Below, in pieces: positions 48,630 through 58,268 of a stretch of DNA of 64,000 nucleotides. Where the stretch lies: the NCBI RefSeq assembly GCF_010671925.1, contig NZ_JAAHIH010000001.1:434001-498000 (forward strand), written 5' to 3'. The position numbers and the translations under genes are program-made. Positions within the stretch are counted from its first letter, which is position 1; each line of letters opens with the position of its first letter. The notes beneath the pieces are model-generated. The model did no database searches, was not told the DNA's origin, and saw only the letters and a program-made list of their open reading frames with translations. The DNA comes from Moorena sp. SIOASIH (GTDB taxonomy: Bacteria; Cyanobacteriota; Cyanobacteriia; Cyanobacteriales; Coleofasciculaceae).

Positions 48630-49385
48630 TTAAACCTCCACCTTTTCCTTATCAAACGTCACCGTCACCTGACCCATCATCATCCTCGACTGCAACCACT
48701 GCTCAAACAGCTCCGACATAATTTGAGTCCGCAACCCTTGATCCAACTCAGGTTGAATAATTTCTTCCACATAAACTAAATACATCGCACTACCAACCAA
48801 AATCGGTTTCAGTAACTGCGGGGGAGTCGCCGCAAACACAGCAGCGGACAACTGCGGTGGCAGATCATCGCGCCGCAGGATTCCGGTATAGCCCGCAGTG
48901 CGCCGTAAGTCCTTATTCTCAATGTGTTGACGAGCCACATCAAAAAAACTCGTTTCCCCTTCCTGGATAGCGTAGTAGAGTTCCATGGCCAAATCGTCAT
49001 CTTCTATGGGAACTTGATACATCGCCGCCCCTACATAATCCAACTGGTTTTCATAGAAATAGGGTTCTACCTTATCCGCAAACAGATGCTCTGCCAACTT
49101 CCCCGACAGCAAGTTGTAGCGAATCATTTCCTGATAATCCTCCAAGGACAAGCCATGGTAGCGCAGCCACTCCCAGGTCTGATCGGAACTCTGGAGGTTA
49201 TTCAGAACCCGGTAGTTATCCGCCGCCTTCTGCAATTCCTCTTCCGTTGCCTCAATTCCGAAATCTGCCACCACCGACCTGATAGTTTTGTGTTTGACAA
49301 TCTTTTCGAGGAGTTCGGGCATTTGACGGGATAGCTTCAGTTCCTGAATCAGATCGGTTTCGGTAATCGTAATAGGTTTAGACAT
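48630..49385 (-). CDS. PpiC/SurA-type peptidylprolyl isomerase
   Basis: 251 residues. An N-terminal helical SurA-like region (LIQELKLSRQMPELLEKIV, SDQTWEWLRYHGLSLEDY) leads into a parvulin-like domain (SFFDVARQHIENKDLRRTAGYTG, split SFFDVARQHIE, NKDLRRTAGYTG; then PQLLKPILVGSAMYLVYVEE). There is no signal peptide, as in other cyanobacterial isomerases encoded beside HlyD and C39 transporters. It probably keeps precursors in an exportable state. Direction matches hlyD and the ABC gene 1.3 kb upstream. Confidence 0.75.
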   Translation of the reverse strand: MSKPITITETDLIQELKLSRQMPELLEKIVKHKTIRSVVADFGIEATEEELQKAADNYRVLNNLQSSDQTWEWLRYHGLSLEDYQEMIRYNLLSGKLAEHLFADKVEPYFYENQLDYVGAAMYQVPIEDDDLAMELYYAIQEGETSFFDVARQHIENKDLRRTAGYTGILRRDDLPPQLSAAVFAATPPQLLKPILVGSAMYLVYVEEIIQPELDQGLRTQIMSELFEQWLQSRMMMGQVTVTFDKEKVEV

Positions 49386-50734
49386 AATTTACTCCGTAAT
49401 TAGTAATTAGTGATTATAACGGTTTGCAATTAGGTGAGGTACGTTTTTTTAGGGAGTAGGGAGCAGGGAGCAGGGAGCAGGTAATTCATAATAGGTAATA
49501 GGTAATAGGTAATAGGTGATAGGTAATAGGTGATAGGTGATAGAAAAAATATGTGTACCTCATAATAAAATCACTAAATGATTATTGATTAGTATTATAT
49601 AGGATTTTTATTGGAAATGTAAACATATTATTGTTTACAAATGTAACATTAATCAGGAAACAGCAAAGTTACAAAAAACTATTGTATATATTTATTGAAT
49701 TGGTAACAACTATTACAACCATTACTATAGGCTTAGTTTTTTTTAGATTAGTAAAATTAAATATCTCTAGGTTTATAGCATATTATAAAACCGGGTAATT
49801 TTTGATAAAGATTCAGTAAAATATATTCATTACTGAAAGAATTTACGGAGTTAAGCTCAACCCCAGTTTGCTAGCTGCTGGTAAGGGTTGATGACTTTAC
49901 CCTTAGACCAAAAAAATGGTGGGTTTTGATAAAGATTGGATAAATCATAGGGAACAGGGAATAGGGAACAGGGAACAGGGAGCAGGGAGCAGGGAGCAGG
50001 GAGCAGGGAGCAGGGAGCAGGGAGCAGGGAGCAGGTAAGAGGTAAGAGGCAAGAGGCAAGAGGCAAAAGGCAAGAGGCAAAAGGCAAGAGGCAAGAGGCA
50101 AGAGGCAAGAGGCAAGAGGCAAGAGGCAAAAGGCAAGAGGCAAGAGGCAAGAGGCAAGAGTTAATCAAGTAGCGATGCATCGCTTCTCTATACCCCAGAC
50201 GCGGTCACCCACTAAGGCTAATAATGCGTAAGCATTCAGACGTTAGCTATTGGCCATTCGCCTAGGGTGGCCATTCGCCTAGCGTGGCCTTTGGCCTTGG
50301 CCAAAGGCTGATAGCTGAATGCTTACAATAATGCTGCTTGTCACCCCATAAGCTATATATATACCAGTCGCCAGGGCAGTTAGGACATGACAAAAGTCTC
50401 AAACCTAAGTAAGCGCAAGAGTTTGACTTCTGACTTCTGACTTCTGACTTCTGACTTCTGCTATAGCACTAGGCATTACGGTTAGGACATTGATCAAAGC
50501 TGAAAAGCTAATGCACGTCAACTTTTGCCTCTTGCCTCTTGCCTCTTGCCTTGCGCGTAGCGCTATAGCGTTTCTATTTGAGATGTAAATCTGTATGGTC
50601 TTTTTTTCTGGGAAAATAAAACTCCGGATCTCTTTTGCTTTTGCCTCTTGCCTGCCCCCCTTATTAAGGGGGGTTAGGGGGGATTCCTCTTGCCTTTTTC
50701 GGCAATTCGTGTGTTTACAACCCAGATACAAATG
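49386..50734. other. Repeat-rich spacer between the isomerase and hlyD genes
   Basis: No gene is supported. A family C-type element (49421-49566, ends ggtttgcaattaggtgaggt and gtacctcataataaaatcac), an AT-rich stretch (49570-49850) and a long (gggagca)/(ggcaaga) heptamer array (49955-50160). Short gccattcgcctagcgtggcc palindromes lie at about 50250-50310. Confidence 0.65.
50462..50567. mobile_element. Family A miniature element
   Basis: The ends are tatagcactaggcattacgg and ttgcgcgtagcgctata. Its last TATA is shared with the family B element that follows. Confidence 0.75.
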
Positions 50735-50737
50735 CTA
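50564..50737. mobile_element. Family B miniature element overlapping the hlyD stop
   Basis: The ends are tatagcgtttctatttgaga and cccagatacaaatgcta. The TAG stop of hlyD (50735-50737, minus strand) is the first triplet of its right end. A cccccttattaagggggg palindrome lies inside. Confidence 0.75.
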
Positions 50738-52339
50738 AAGTCCTATCCCCCCCTTCTGCAATTGCTTAAACGGATCGAGAATCAAATCAATAATCCGACG
50801 CCGTCTAACAATCACCTCAGCAGATGCAGTATCCCCTGGACGCAAAGGAATACACTCATTCCCTGAGTCAATGCAGTCTTTTTTCAGGGCAATTTTTAAG
50901 TTATATACCGCTATCCTGCCCTGAGCGGTATCCACCTCTTCAGTAGTGGGAGAAATGCTGGTAATTTCCCCTGCTAGCACCCCATAATCTTGATAGGGAT
51001 AAGCATCAAACTTCAACTTTACGGGTAGCCCAGTTTTCAAGGAACCACTTTCCTGTGTTGTCATCTGGGCCTTGAGACTTAAGGAAGAATTCTCTGGGGC
51101 AATTTCCGCCACCATCATTCCTGGCTGCACCACTGAACCGGCACCAGGAATCGGGAAATCAAATATCGTCCCATTTACCGGAGATTTGATCACCCGTTGA
51201 GACAACTGAAATCTTAACCCCTCTATCTGACTATTATTCTGAGCAATATCAGCCTCAAGTCTAGAAATTTCTGCCTCCATATTTTTAAAATTCTCCTCAG
51301 AGCGAAGTATAGCCAATTTCCCGGCTTCGACTAAACTCTGATAACTTTTCTGTTGCTCCCGTAGACGCAACTGCGCTTGTTCAATCTCTGCTTCGGTTTG
51401 GCGCAAGGTGCGCTCATAACTACTCTCTTGCTCCGTTAACCGTAACTTCGATTGCTCGAGCTCTGATCGGGTTTGTTCATACAACCGTTGCCGATCTTGA
51501 GCCATATCTTCCCGGTCTACCAACTGAATTTCCGAAACAATCCCCTCATTAAATGCATCTCTAAACCGTGCCACCTCCCGCTTCGCATTTTCCATGCGAT
51601 TTTCCATGAGATTATAAGCCAGTTGACTATGATCTAGCAATTGCTTGGCCTGATTTAACTGGGCCAATTGTTCTGTTTTTTGTAAATTATAAGATTTCTT
51701 AAGGGCTGCTAAAGTTTGTCGCACTTGTTCAACCTGGGCCAACTTCTCCAACTGCTGGGCTTGATTTTGTTGCTCCTGAGTTTGAAGGGCGATCGCTAAC
51801 TGATTTTTCATCAATTTTAACTGATTAAGCTGATTTTGTTGACCTTCCAATCGCTTTTGGGACTGCTGGATCTCAGTCTGGACTAATTCCGATTCTAGTT
51901 CAACTAAATTCTGCCCAGCTTTTACGGATTCTCCTTCCTTTACATAAAGTTTAGCTACAGTTCCCATCACAGATGAATCTAACCGAATCGTCTTATCTTT
52001 GGGTTCTAGTCGTCCCCTAGCACTCCCAGTTTCATCGATTTTAAAAAACATTGCCCAAGGAACAAGGACACTAATAAATATTACCAATAAATACAACAAC
52101 CCTCTAGTCCAAGCTTGGGGGAGACTATCGAGAAGTTCTTTGGTAGCAAAAGACCAATCCTCCCTGGAGTCATCTTTCTTCAAAACCTCTAGCTTAGGAG
52201 ACGTTAAATTTTGCTCAATCTGTTTATAATCCTGGAGGTGTGGAGACATTAAATCCTGTTCAATTTGTTTGGCATCCTGGAGTTTAGTCGCAGTTCGTCC
52301 ATTCGATGAATTAGTCATTTGTTCTTTATTATTTGTCAT
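50735..52339 (-). CDS. HlyD-family periplasmic adaptor
   Basis: 534 residues. A cytosolic N-terminus (1-85) with a repeated EQDLMSPHLQDYKQIEQNL-like segment is followed by one membrane helix (LLYLLVIFISVLVPWAMFF, about 88-106). SVMGTVAKLYVKEGESVKAG is the first lipoyl half and VIKSPVNGTIFDF the second, separated by about 200 residues of coiled coil. RPGDTASAEVIVR is the usual C-terminal barrel. It bridges the C39 ABC transporter to an outer-membrane channel for peptide export. The stop codon is supplied by a family B element, so the original C-terminus may have been a little longer. Confidence 0.88.
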   Translation of the reverse strand: MTNNKEQMTNSSNGRTATKLQDAKQIEQDLMSPHLQDYKQIEQNLTSPKLEVLKKDDSREDWSFATKELLDSLPQAWTRGLLYLLVIFISVLVPWAMFFKIDETGSARGRLEPKDKTIRLDSSVMGTVAKLYVKEGESVKAGQNLVELESELVQTEIQQSQKRLEGQQNQLNQLKLMKNQLAIALQTQEQQNQAQQLEKLAQVEQVRQTLAALKKSYNLQKTEQLAQLNQAKQLLDHSQLAYNLMENRMENAKREVARFRDAFNEGIVSEIQLVDREDMAQDRQRLYEQTRSELEQSKLRLTEQESSYERTLRQTEAEIEQAQLRLREQQKSYQSLVEAGKLAILRSEENFKNMEAEISRLEADIAQNNSQIEGLRFQLSQRVIKSPVNGTIFDFPIPGAGSVVQPGMMVAEIAPENSSLSLKAQMTTQESGSLKTGLPVKLKFDAYPYQDYGVLAGEITSISPTTEEVDTAQGRIAVYNLKIALKKDCIDSGNECIPLRPGDTASAEVIVRRRRIIDLILDPFKQLQKGGIGL

Positions 52340-52577
52340 TTTTTATATAGCAAAGGGAGTAGGGAGTAGGGAGTAGGGAGTAGGGAGTAGGGAGCAGGGG
52401 ATAAGCATTAAGCTATCAGCGATCAGCTATCAGGATATGCCCATAGCGCATATGCTTAGATGGGCATATCTCCAGAGTTTCAATTCTCTAAAATCCCGAA
52501 CTATTAAATTCTCCCTAAAGAGGTTTATTTTAAGCATGATAGCTGACGGCTGACGGCTGACAGCTTACGTGTGGTAA
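52340..52577. repeat. Spacer between hlyD and the ABC transporter gene
   Basis: gggagta heptamers (52348-52400), then gctatcagc and gctgacggctgac units. No gene. Confidence 0.8.
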
Positions 52578-55352
52578 TTACTGGGTTACAGTGACCTGTT
52601 GTTGGTTTAGGTAATAGAAATGTCCGCGCTTTTCCATCAATTCCCGATAAGTTCCACTCTCAATTAATATTCCTCTATCCATCACTAAAATTAAATCGGC
52701 ATTCCGAATTGTTGATAACCGATGAGCAATTACTAATGTCGTCCGTCCCTTTAAAATTGTATTTAAGTTTCGTTGAATAATTCGTTCTGATTCTGGATCT
52801 AAATGAGAGGTAGCTTCATCTAAAACCAACAATTTGGGATTGCCCATCAGTGCTCGTGCGATCGCAATCCGTTGTCGTTGTCCCCCGGACAACATTCCTC
52901 CCCCTTCCCCGATCTGAGTGTCATAGCCCATAGGCAAGTCTTGAATAAACTCATGGGCTCCTGCTAATTGAGCCGCTTTCATCACGTGCTCTAAATCAGC
53001 GGAAGGATGACAGAGGCTAATATTTTCCTGAATGGTTCCCCCAAACAGGAAGGTATCTTGGTCTACCACTCCCATTTGCGATCGCAAGGACTGTGTCGTT
53101 ATCGAGGTAATATCCAATCCATCAATCAACACCTTACCATCGGTAGGGGGATAAAACCCCAACACCAACTTAGAAATCGTCGTTTTCCCGGAACCACTGC
53201 GTCCCACTAGGGCTACCATTTGTCCAGGCTTGACCTCAAAACTGAGATTTTCCAGCACATTGGTATCACTGTCATCGTGATAGCGAAAGGTGAGATTCTC
53301 AAACCGAATATGACCCTGGAGTTGACTTAAGGTTACCTTATCTTGCTGCTGTAAATCCTCCTCCGGTTCGGCATCGAGGACATCATTAATCCGTTCCACA
53401 GAAATTAACACCTCCTGCAGCTTATTCCATACCACCGTCAGGCGTTGGAACGGAGACGTAAATTTCCCTAGCACCATATTAAAGGCTACCAACTGTCCAA
53501 TGGTTAACTGGTCGTTAATCACCAGGGACGCTCCAAACCAGAGCAAACCCGTACTCGTCACCGCTTCGAGGGTACCACTAACCATTTGCAGCTGAGTATT
53601 AAACACATGTCCAGAAAACCCAATCTTGATCGCTTTATTCAGCAACTCCTCCCAATGCCACCGCACTGTCTGTTCTACCGCCGAGGCTTTCACCGTCCTT
53701 ACTCCAGACAGAGCTTCAATCAAATAACTATTCTGCTTAGTACTGGCATAGAAAATTTCCCGAGAAATCCGTCGTAAAAACGGTGCGGTCACCAATGCCA
53801 AGATCGAAAACGGTGGTACGATCACTAGCGCTAGCAGTGCCATCTGCCAGTTGTAGGAAAACATCATGCCCCCATAGATAAAGACAGTGATCAAATCCAG
53901 CAGAATCGACAAGGTCTCACCGGTCATGAACTGCTCAATCTTGCGGTTTTCCTGCACCCGTGATACGATGTCTCCTACATAACGGGACTCAAAGTAACTC
54001 AAGGGCAATCGGAAGGTATGGCGAATAAACCCCACTATCAGCGCCAAATCAATCCTTTTCGCCGTGTGAACCAGTAGATACTGCCGCAACCCTGTCATCG
54101 CCACCCGGAAGAAGCTAAACAACAGTAATCCCAGCACTACTGTTGTTAAGGTTACCTGTGAGCGCTGCACCACCACCCGGTCTAGAATCAACTGGGTGAA
54201 GATAGGCGTAACCAATCCAAACAGCTGGAGAAATATTGATGCTATCAAGATTTCCACCAGCATCAGCCAATGAGGCTTAATTAACTCAAAGAACTGCCAG
54301 ACAGATGTAGAGGACTCCTTAGTATCCTTAAACTTTAGGGTTGGTTCCAGTAGCAGGGCATAACCGGTCCAATCCTGATTAAACTCCCGATGGGTGAGGT
54401 TGCGTTGCTCAAGAGCTGGGTCACATACCACCACATGGGTTTTAGTAATCTCATAGACAACAATAAAATGTTTCCCCTCCCAGTGAACAATTGCTGGTAA
54501 CTTCTGCTTCGCCAACTCATCGAAACTAGCTTGCACCGGACGAGTGGAAAAGCCAACACTTTCCGCAGCAAAGCACAGTCCTCGGAGGGATGAGCCATCC
54601 CGGTTGACATTGGCCAAATTCCGCAAGCGATTTAAACTAAACTGCTTCCCCCAGTAGCGAGACACCATCACCAAACAGGCTGCACCACAATCGCTAGCAC
54701 TCTGTTGAGCATAAAATGGATAGCGCCTACTCACCCGTTGAAACCAATGTCCCACACGCTGAGCGGGATGGGGGAAGAAAGCTTTCTTGATTTTTTTCTG
54801 GGACTTGGTTTTTTGAGGGGATCCAGAGGTGAGATAAGTGGCGGGAGTGGGGGAGTGAGCTGGGGCAGGATTTTGCGTTCGCATTTGGCACTTGGAGTCT
54901 CGCAATCGTGCCTTATTCCACAAATGGTCTCGGATTTGGGGATACCGATCCATTAGAGCCAACACCACATCCGCTGGTAGAAAGCACAGCTTCAAATTCA
55001 CTGAAGCTCTAGCCAAATAGGGTTCCAAGTCAACTTCTGGGAACAAGGTTAATTCCCCAAAAGACTCCTCGGTTTCCAAAGTAGTGATTAATTCACCTGC
55101 CCCATCAAGTAGTCTCACCTTACCAGCGATAATGATATAGATCCCAGCATTAGTATTGGGATTAGTATTGGAATTAGTATTGGGATTACTATTGGGATTA
55201 TTACTTCCTGCGTGCCAAAACTTGCCCACCTTAGGCTCTTTGAATTGACATCGTTTGAGGACGCGCTGGAATTCTGATGGAGACAGAGAATATCCCAGAG
55301 TCTTACTCAATTGTTGAGGAGAAATTATTGGAGCAGATGAACTTTTAACCAT
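52578..55352 (-). CDS. C39-peptidase ABC exporter with N-terminal cNMP-like domain
   Basis: 924 residues. Residues ~15-160: cyclic-nucleotide-binding-like domain (IYIIIAGKVRLLDGAGELIT, SFGELTLFPE) interrupted by an Asn-Pro repeat (NPNSNPNTNSNTNPNTN). Residues ~205-335: C39 peptidase with QQSASDCGAACLVMV (catalytic Cys), HWEGKHFIVVYE (His) and VVCDPA (Asp). Residues ~355-640: six-helix membrane domain. Residues ~680-915: ATPase with GRSGSGKTT (Walker A), LSGGQRQR and LVLDEATSHLD. It removes Gly-Gly leaders and exports peptides; the precursors at 0.4-7.3 kb are candidates. Start overlaps the end of the HTH gene by 8 bases. Confidence 0.92.
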   Translation of the reverse strand: MVKSSSAPIISPQQLSKTLGYSLSPSEFQRVLKRCQFKEPKVGKFWHAGSNNPNSNPNTNSNTNPNTNAGIYIIIAGKVRLLDGAGELITTLETEESFGELTLFPEVDLEPYLARASVNLKLCFLPADVVLALMDRYPQIRDHLWNKARLRDSKCQMRTQNPAPAHSPTPATYLTSGSPQKTKSQKKIKKAFFPHPAQRVGHWFQRVSRRYPFYAQQSASDCGAACLVMVSRYWGKQFSLNRLRNLANVNRDGSSLRGLCFAAESVGFSTRPVQASFDELAKQKLPAIVHWEGKHFIVVYEITKTHVVVCDPALEQRNLTHREFNQDWTGYALLLEPTLKFKDTKESSTSVWQFFELIKPHWLMLVEILIASIFLQLFGLVTPIFTQLILDRVVVQRSQVTLTTVVLGLLLFSFFRVAMTGLRQYLLVHTAKRIDLALIVGFIRHTFRLPLSYFESRYVGDIVSRVQENRKIEQFMTGETLSILLDLITVFIYGGMMFSYNWQMALLALVIVPPFSILALVTAPFLRRISREIFYASTKQNSYLIEALSGVRTVKASAVEQTVRWHWEELLNKAIKIGFSGHVFNTQLQMVSGTLEAVTSTGLLWFGASLVINDQLTIGQLVAFNMVLGKFTSPFQRLTVVWNKLQEVLISVERINDVLDAEPEEDLQQQDKVTLSQLQGHIRFENLTFRYHDDSDTNVLENLSFEVKPGQMVALVGRSGSGKTTISKLVLGFYPPTDGKVLIDGLDITSITTQSLRSQMGVVDQDTFLFGGTIQENISLCHPSADLEHVMKAAQLAGAHEFIQDLPMGYDTQIGEGGGMLSGGQRQRIAIARALMGNPKLLVLDEATSHLDPESERIIQRNLNTILKGRTTLVIAHRLSTIRNADLILVMDRGILIESGTYRELMEKRGHFYYLNQQQVTVTQ

Positions 55353-55989
55353 TGGTACTAAAGCTTATCCTATTTGTGTAAGACAGCATAATCGGTGAAG
55401 AATCAGGGAGAACAGCTGATTGCAAGTCATGAATCATAATGCTAACCCCACTCATCCCATTCTCAGTCGTCTTTGACTGAGCCTTACTGGATTTTCTAGG
55501 TCGAGTGGACAATCCCATCTCTTTGAGCAACCGATTCACATGGCGAGGGCTAATTTCAACCCCCAATTCCTTAGCCAAATGCTGACTTAACCAATGAGCT
55601 GTCCAGCGCCGAAATGAATAGCCACAGTCCCTAGGACTCTGTTTTACCAGTTCCTGCAACCGTTCAAGATATTGCTCATTAACCGCCTTAGGGCGACCAA
55701 TGGGATTATCCTGCCAATTGAGTGCTTGACCCGTGCGAGCCATCAGCATCCAATGCCTAGCTGTCGCTGGGCAACAGCCCAAGGCTTGCCCAATTTCAGC
55801 TTGAGATTTCCCCTGATCCGCTAGCAGCATAATTTGAATACGCTGACGGTATTTTTGTGATAGATCCAATTCCAAACTTTTTTGCAGGAGCTTTTTTTGA
55901 AATGGGGTTAAATATCTCCCTGTGGTAGTACCTGCGCCCTTTTGATCAGCTCGTAATTTATCTCGTAATTGATGTCCTAACATAGCCAT
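55345..55989 (-). CDS. Transposase-derived HTH DNA-binding protein
   Basis: 214 residues. A first helix-turn-helix (QAEIGQALGCCPATARHWML, about 60-80) and a second winged one (WLSQHLAKELGVEISPRHVN then RLLKEMGLSTR, about 132-163) match the DNA-binding half of IS630-type transposases. The DDE catalytic domain is absent; instead an unrelated 45-residue tail ends the protein. It overlaps the exporter gene by 8 bases on the same strand, so the two are probably co-expressed. A domesticated regulator of the export genes is inferred; a simple IS fragment is the alternative. Confidence 0.75.
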   Translation of the reverse strand: MAMLGHQLRDKLRADQKGAGTTTGRYLTPFQKKLLQKSLELDLSQKYRQRIQIMLLADQGKSQAEIGQALGCCPATARHWMLMARTGQALNWQDNPIGRPKAVNEQYLERLQELVKQSPRDCGYSFRRWTAHWLSQHLAKELGVEISPRHVNRLLKEMGLSTRPRKSSKAQSKTTENGMSGVSIMIHDLQSAVLPDSSPIMLSYTNRISFSTNG

Positions 55990-56439
55990 GACTAATGGAT
56001 CTGTTGATTATCGCTTCATCCTCAAGTTGACTCGGTCATAGTTTGCAACTTAAACCTTATATTTTTGATTAGCAAACTAAATTCATTGATAATTTAACCT
56101 GTAATTAATTGCTTGGTTAGCAGGTTATTTAGCTAAGTAATCAGTCTACATTATTATTATAAAAATAGTCTACATATTTTTTTTATCAATGCTAAAATTT
56201 ATGAAAGCTTCATGAACTTATAGCAACTAATTTGATGACCTTTAGATAGGCTACTTGGATCTATAAATAACAGAAAAAACCGCCAGATTTATATAAAAGT
56301 TATGTTAATCTTGAGTAAGATTCTGTGAAGTTAAACTCAAAACTGCTCAAAATAAACTGATAATATTATTTTTTTTTAAGAGACCTCAGCAATTTGTCGG
56401 AAAACCATCAGCTAAATTACTGAAAATAGTGATGGGTCC
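55990..56439. promoter_or_regulatory. AT-rich region upstream of the exporter operon
   Basis: A unique, strongly AT-rich stretch without heptamers, unusual for this window. It should contain the promoter for the HTH and exporter genes. No specific site can be fixed by eye. Confidence 0.4.
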
Positions 56440-56442
56440 CGG

Positions 56443-56578
56443 GTGCGGGGGTGTGGGGAGAGAGGGGGAAGTGTGGGAAGTGTGGGAAGTGTGGGGAGAG
56501 AGGGAAGTGTGGGGAGAGAGGGAAGTGTGGGGAGAGAGGGGAGTGTGGGGAGAGGGGGGAGTGTGGGGAGACTCATAA
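56443..56578 (+). repeat. gggaagtgtgg / ggggagagag array
   Basis: Tandem units of 9 to 18 bases. Open frames here are repeat artefacts. Confidence 0.9.
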
Positions 56579-56600
56579 GGGTAGGTTTTTTACATTTCGG

Positions 56601-56711
56601 TCGGGAATCGGGAATCGGGAATCGGGAATCGGGAATCGGGAATCGGGAATCGGGAATCGGGAATCGGGAATCGGGAATCGGGAATCGGGAATCGGGAATC
56701 GGGAATCGGGA
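56601..56711 (+). repeat. (gggaatc)n heptamer array, ~16 units
   Basis: The longest uniform heptamer run in the window. Confidence 0.95.
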
Positions 56712-56788
56712 ACTTCCGATAAAAGAAGATTAGGAACAACAGCAGAGGATTTCTTGGCGTGATGAGAAATCACGATTGGGTTTGATGA

Positions 56789-57035
56789 TATAGCAATTCT
56801 CATTTTGGTGAGGTACTTTGCTTATCCTTTTAAGGCAGATGGCAGAAGTCATAGGGCATTAATTTTGAAGCTCTTAAAGGCAATCAGCGCCAAGAAATCC
56901 TGTACCTCATCGGTATGATAAACGCGGGTATAGCGTTTGAGATACTTATGAGGTACATTCAATTTTCCCGCTTAGCCACTCCCGACTCCCGACTCCCGAC
57001 TCCCGACTCCCGACTCCCGACTCCCGACTCCCTTA
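56789..57035. mobile_element. Tandem family C element ends
   Basis: 56789-56933 has ends tatagcaattctcattttgg (then tgaggtac) and gtacctcatcggtatgataa (then acgcgggtata). A second end, tatagcgtttgagatactta (then tgaggtac), starts at 56931 and leads into a cgactcc array with no clear partner end. Confidence 0.6.
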
Positions 57036-57149
57036 ATGGAGTGTGGCGAGATGGGGGAGAGGGGCATTGCACATTACCCCAAAATTCAGTTTTATTAAGT
57101 TTTGTATACTAATTAAGGTAAAAGCGAAGGTAAAAGCGATCGCATAATC

Positions 57150-57992
57150 ATGATCAAAAAGGTGCAAATATGGGTAAACATAATGGTTATAGCTGTCTTT
57201 TTCCTCTCAGGCTGTGGTGATGGTGACCCCAAGAGCGAGACTAAGCCTACAGCAGGGAATGGCAAGCTGCAATTTCGGGCTAACGGTGAAGACTTTGTCC
57301 GACAGGGCTTTGTTTCCAAAGACCGTTGGCAAATATCTTTCGATCGGGTTTACATCAACCTAGCGGACATGACAGCTTACCAAACTAACCCTCCCTTTAA
57401 CCCCGATACAGTAAAGGAAATCTCAGTCCAAGAAAAAATTATCCTCCCCAATCCCAAAACCATCAATTTAGCGGAGGGGGGAGAGAATGCCGAGCCAATT
57501 CTGATTGCTGAGATAGCTGATGCGCCAACTGGTCATTACAATGCTCTTTCCTGGAAAATGGTCAAAGCCAAGATTGGTCCAGCGATGGGTCAAACCCTGG
57601 TGATGGGTGGTAAAGCCAGTAAGCAGGGACAAACCATTGATTTTGTGATCAAACTCGACCAAGAGATTGAATACCGGTGTGGTGAATTTATTGGTGATCA
57701 GCGCAAAGGGATTCTAGCCAAGGATGGGGAAGCTGATATAGAAGCTACCTTCCACTTCGATCACATTTTTGGCGATAGTGATGTGACCGCCAATGACCCC
57801 CTCAACACTGGTGCGATCGGATTTGAGCCATTAGCTGCACTCGCTAAGGACGGCAAGCTAGACGTGACAATGGCTCAGCTTCAATCAGGACTTCCAGCTC
57901 GCACCTATCAGCAGCTTACTCAAGAGATTCTGCCTAACCTAGGTCATGTCGGTGAAGGTCACTGTAAATCCACGCCAATTTCCAGGTCATGA
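57150..57992 (+). CDS. Putative lipoprotein, possibly metal-related
   Basis: 280 residues. The N-terminus (KKVQIWVNIMVIAVFFLSGC) is a lipoprotein signal with lipobox LSGC, so the mature protein is anchored by Cys. A Gly/Lys-rich linker follows, then a beta-rich domain (WQISFDRVYINLADMTAY, YNALSWKMVKAKIG) with acidic/His patches (FHFDHIFGD). The next genes encode a secreted NikL-like protein and CbiM, suggesting a role in cobalt or nickel uptake. I do not recognise the domain with certainty. Confidence 0.7.
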   Translation: MIKKVQIWVNIMVIAVFFLSGCGDGDPKSETKPTAGNGKLQFRANGEDFVRQGFVSKDRWQISFDRVYINLADMTAYQTNPPFNPDTVKEISVQEKIILPNPKTINLAEGGENAEPILIAEIADAPTGHYNALSWKMVKAKIGPAMGQTLVMGGKASKQGQTIDFVIKLDQEIEYRCGEFIGDQRKGILAKDGEADIEATFHFDHIFGDSDVTANDPLNTGAIGFEPLAALAKDGKLDVTMAQLQSGLPARTYQQLTQEILPNLGHVGEGHCKSTPISRS

Positions 57993-58268
57993 CTTACCCA
58001 ACACCCTTACTCCAAACCCCAGAGCCTTTTAACCTAGAGTCCTTATCCAGACAAGGAAAAATCGAGGGGTAGTCCTATAAAAATCAAACCTGATCAGCTC
58101 TGACCCATCTAATTTGCATGACTCTTGAAGAGGGAGAGAGTGGGAGAGGGTCAGAGGGATTGAGGACTTTTCCCGTTCGCGTAGCGTGGCCAAAGGCCTT
58201 AAGTAGAAAATATGCCAATTAAATGCACACTAGCTTAACAGTCAACACTCAACAGTTAAGAATTAAGG
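57993..58268. other. Spacer between the lipoprotein and NikL-like genes
   Basis: No gene. A gcgtagcgtggccaaaggcc palindrome lies near 58180. Any cobalamin riboswitch is not evident by eye. Confidence 0.4.

Noticed and set aside
49857..50180. Leu/Pro/Cys-rich open frames on the minus strand
   Set aside because: Translations of gggagca and ggcaaga heptamer arrays in several frames.
56443..56803. Gly/Arg/Glu-rich open frames
   Set aside because: Translations of simple repeats; all frames are open.
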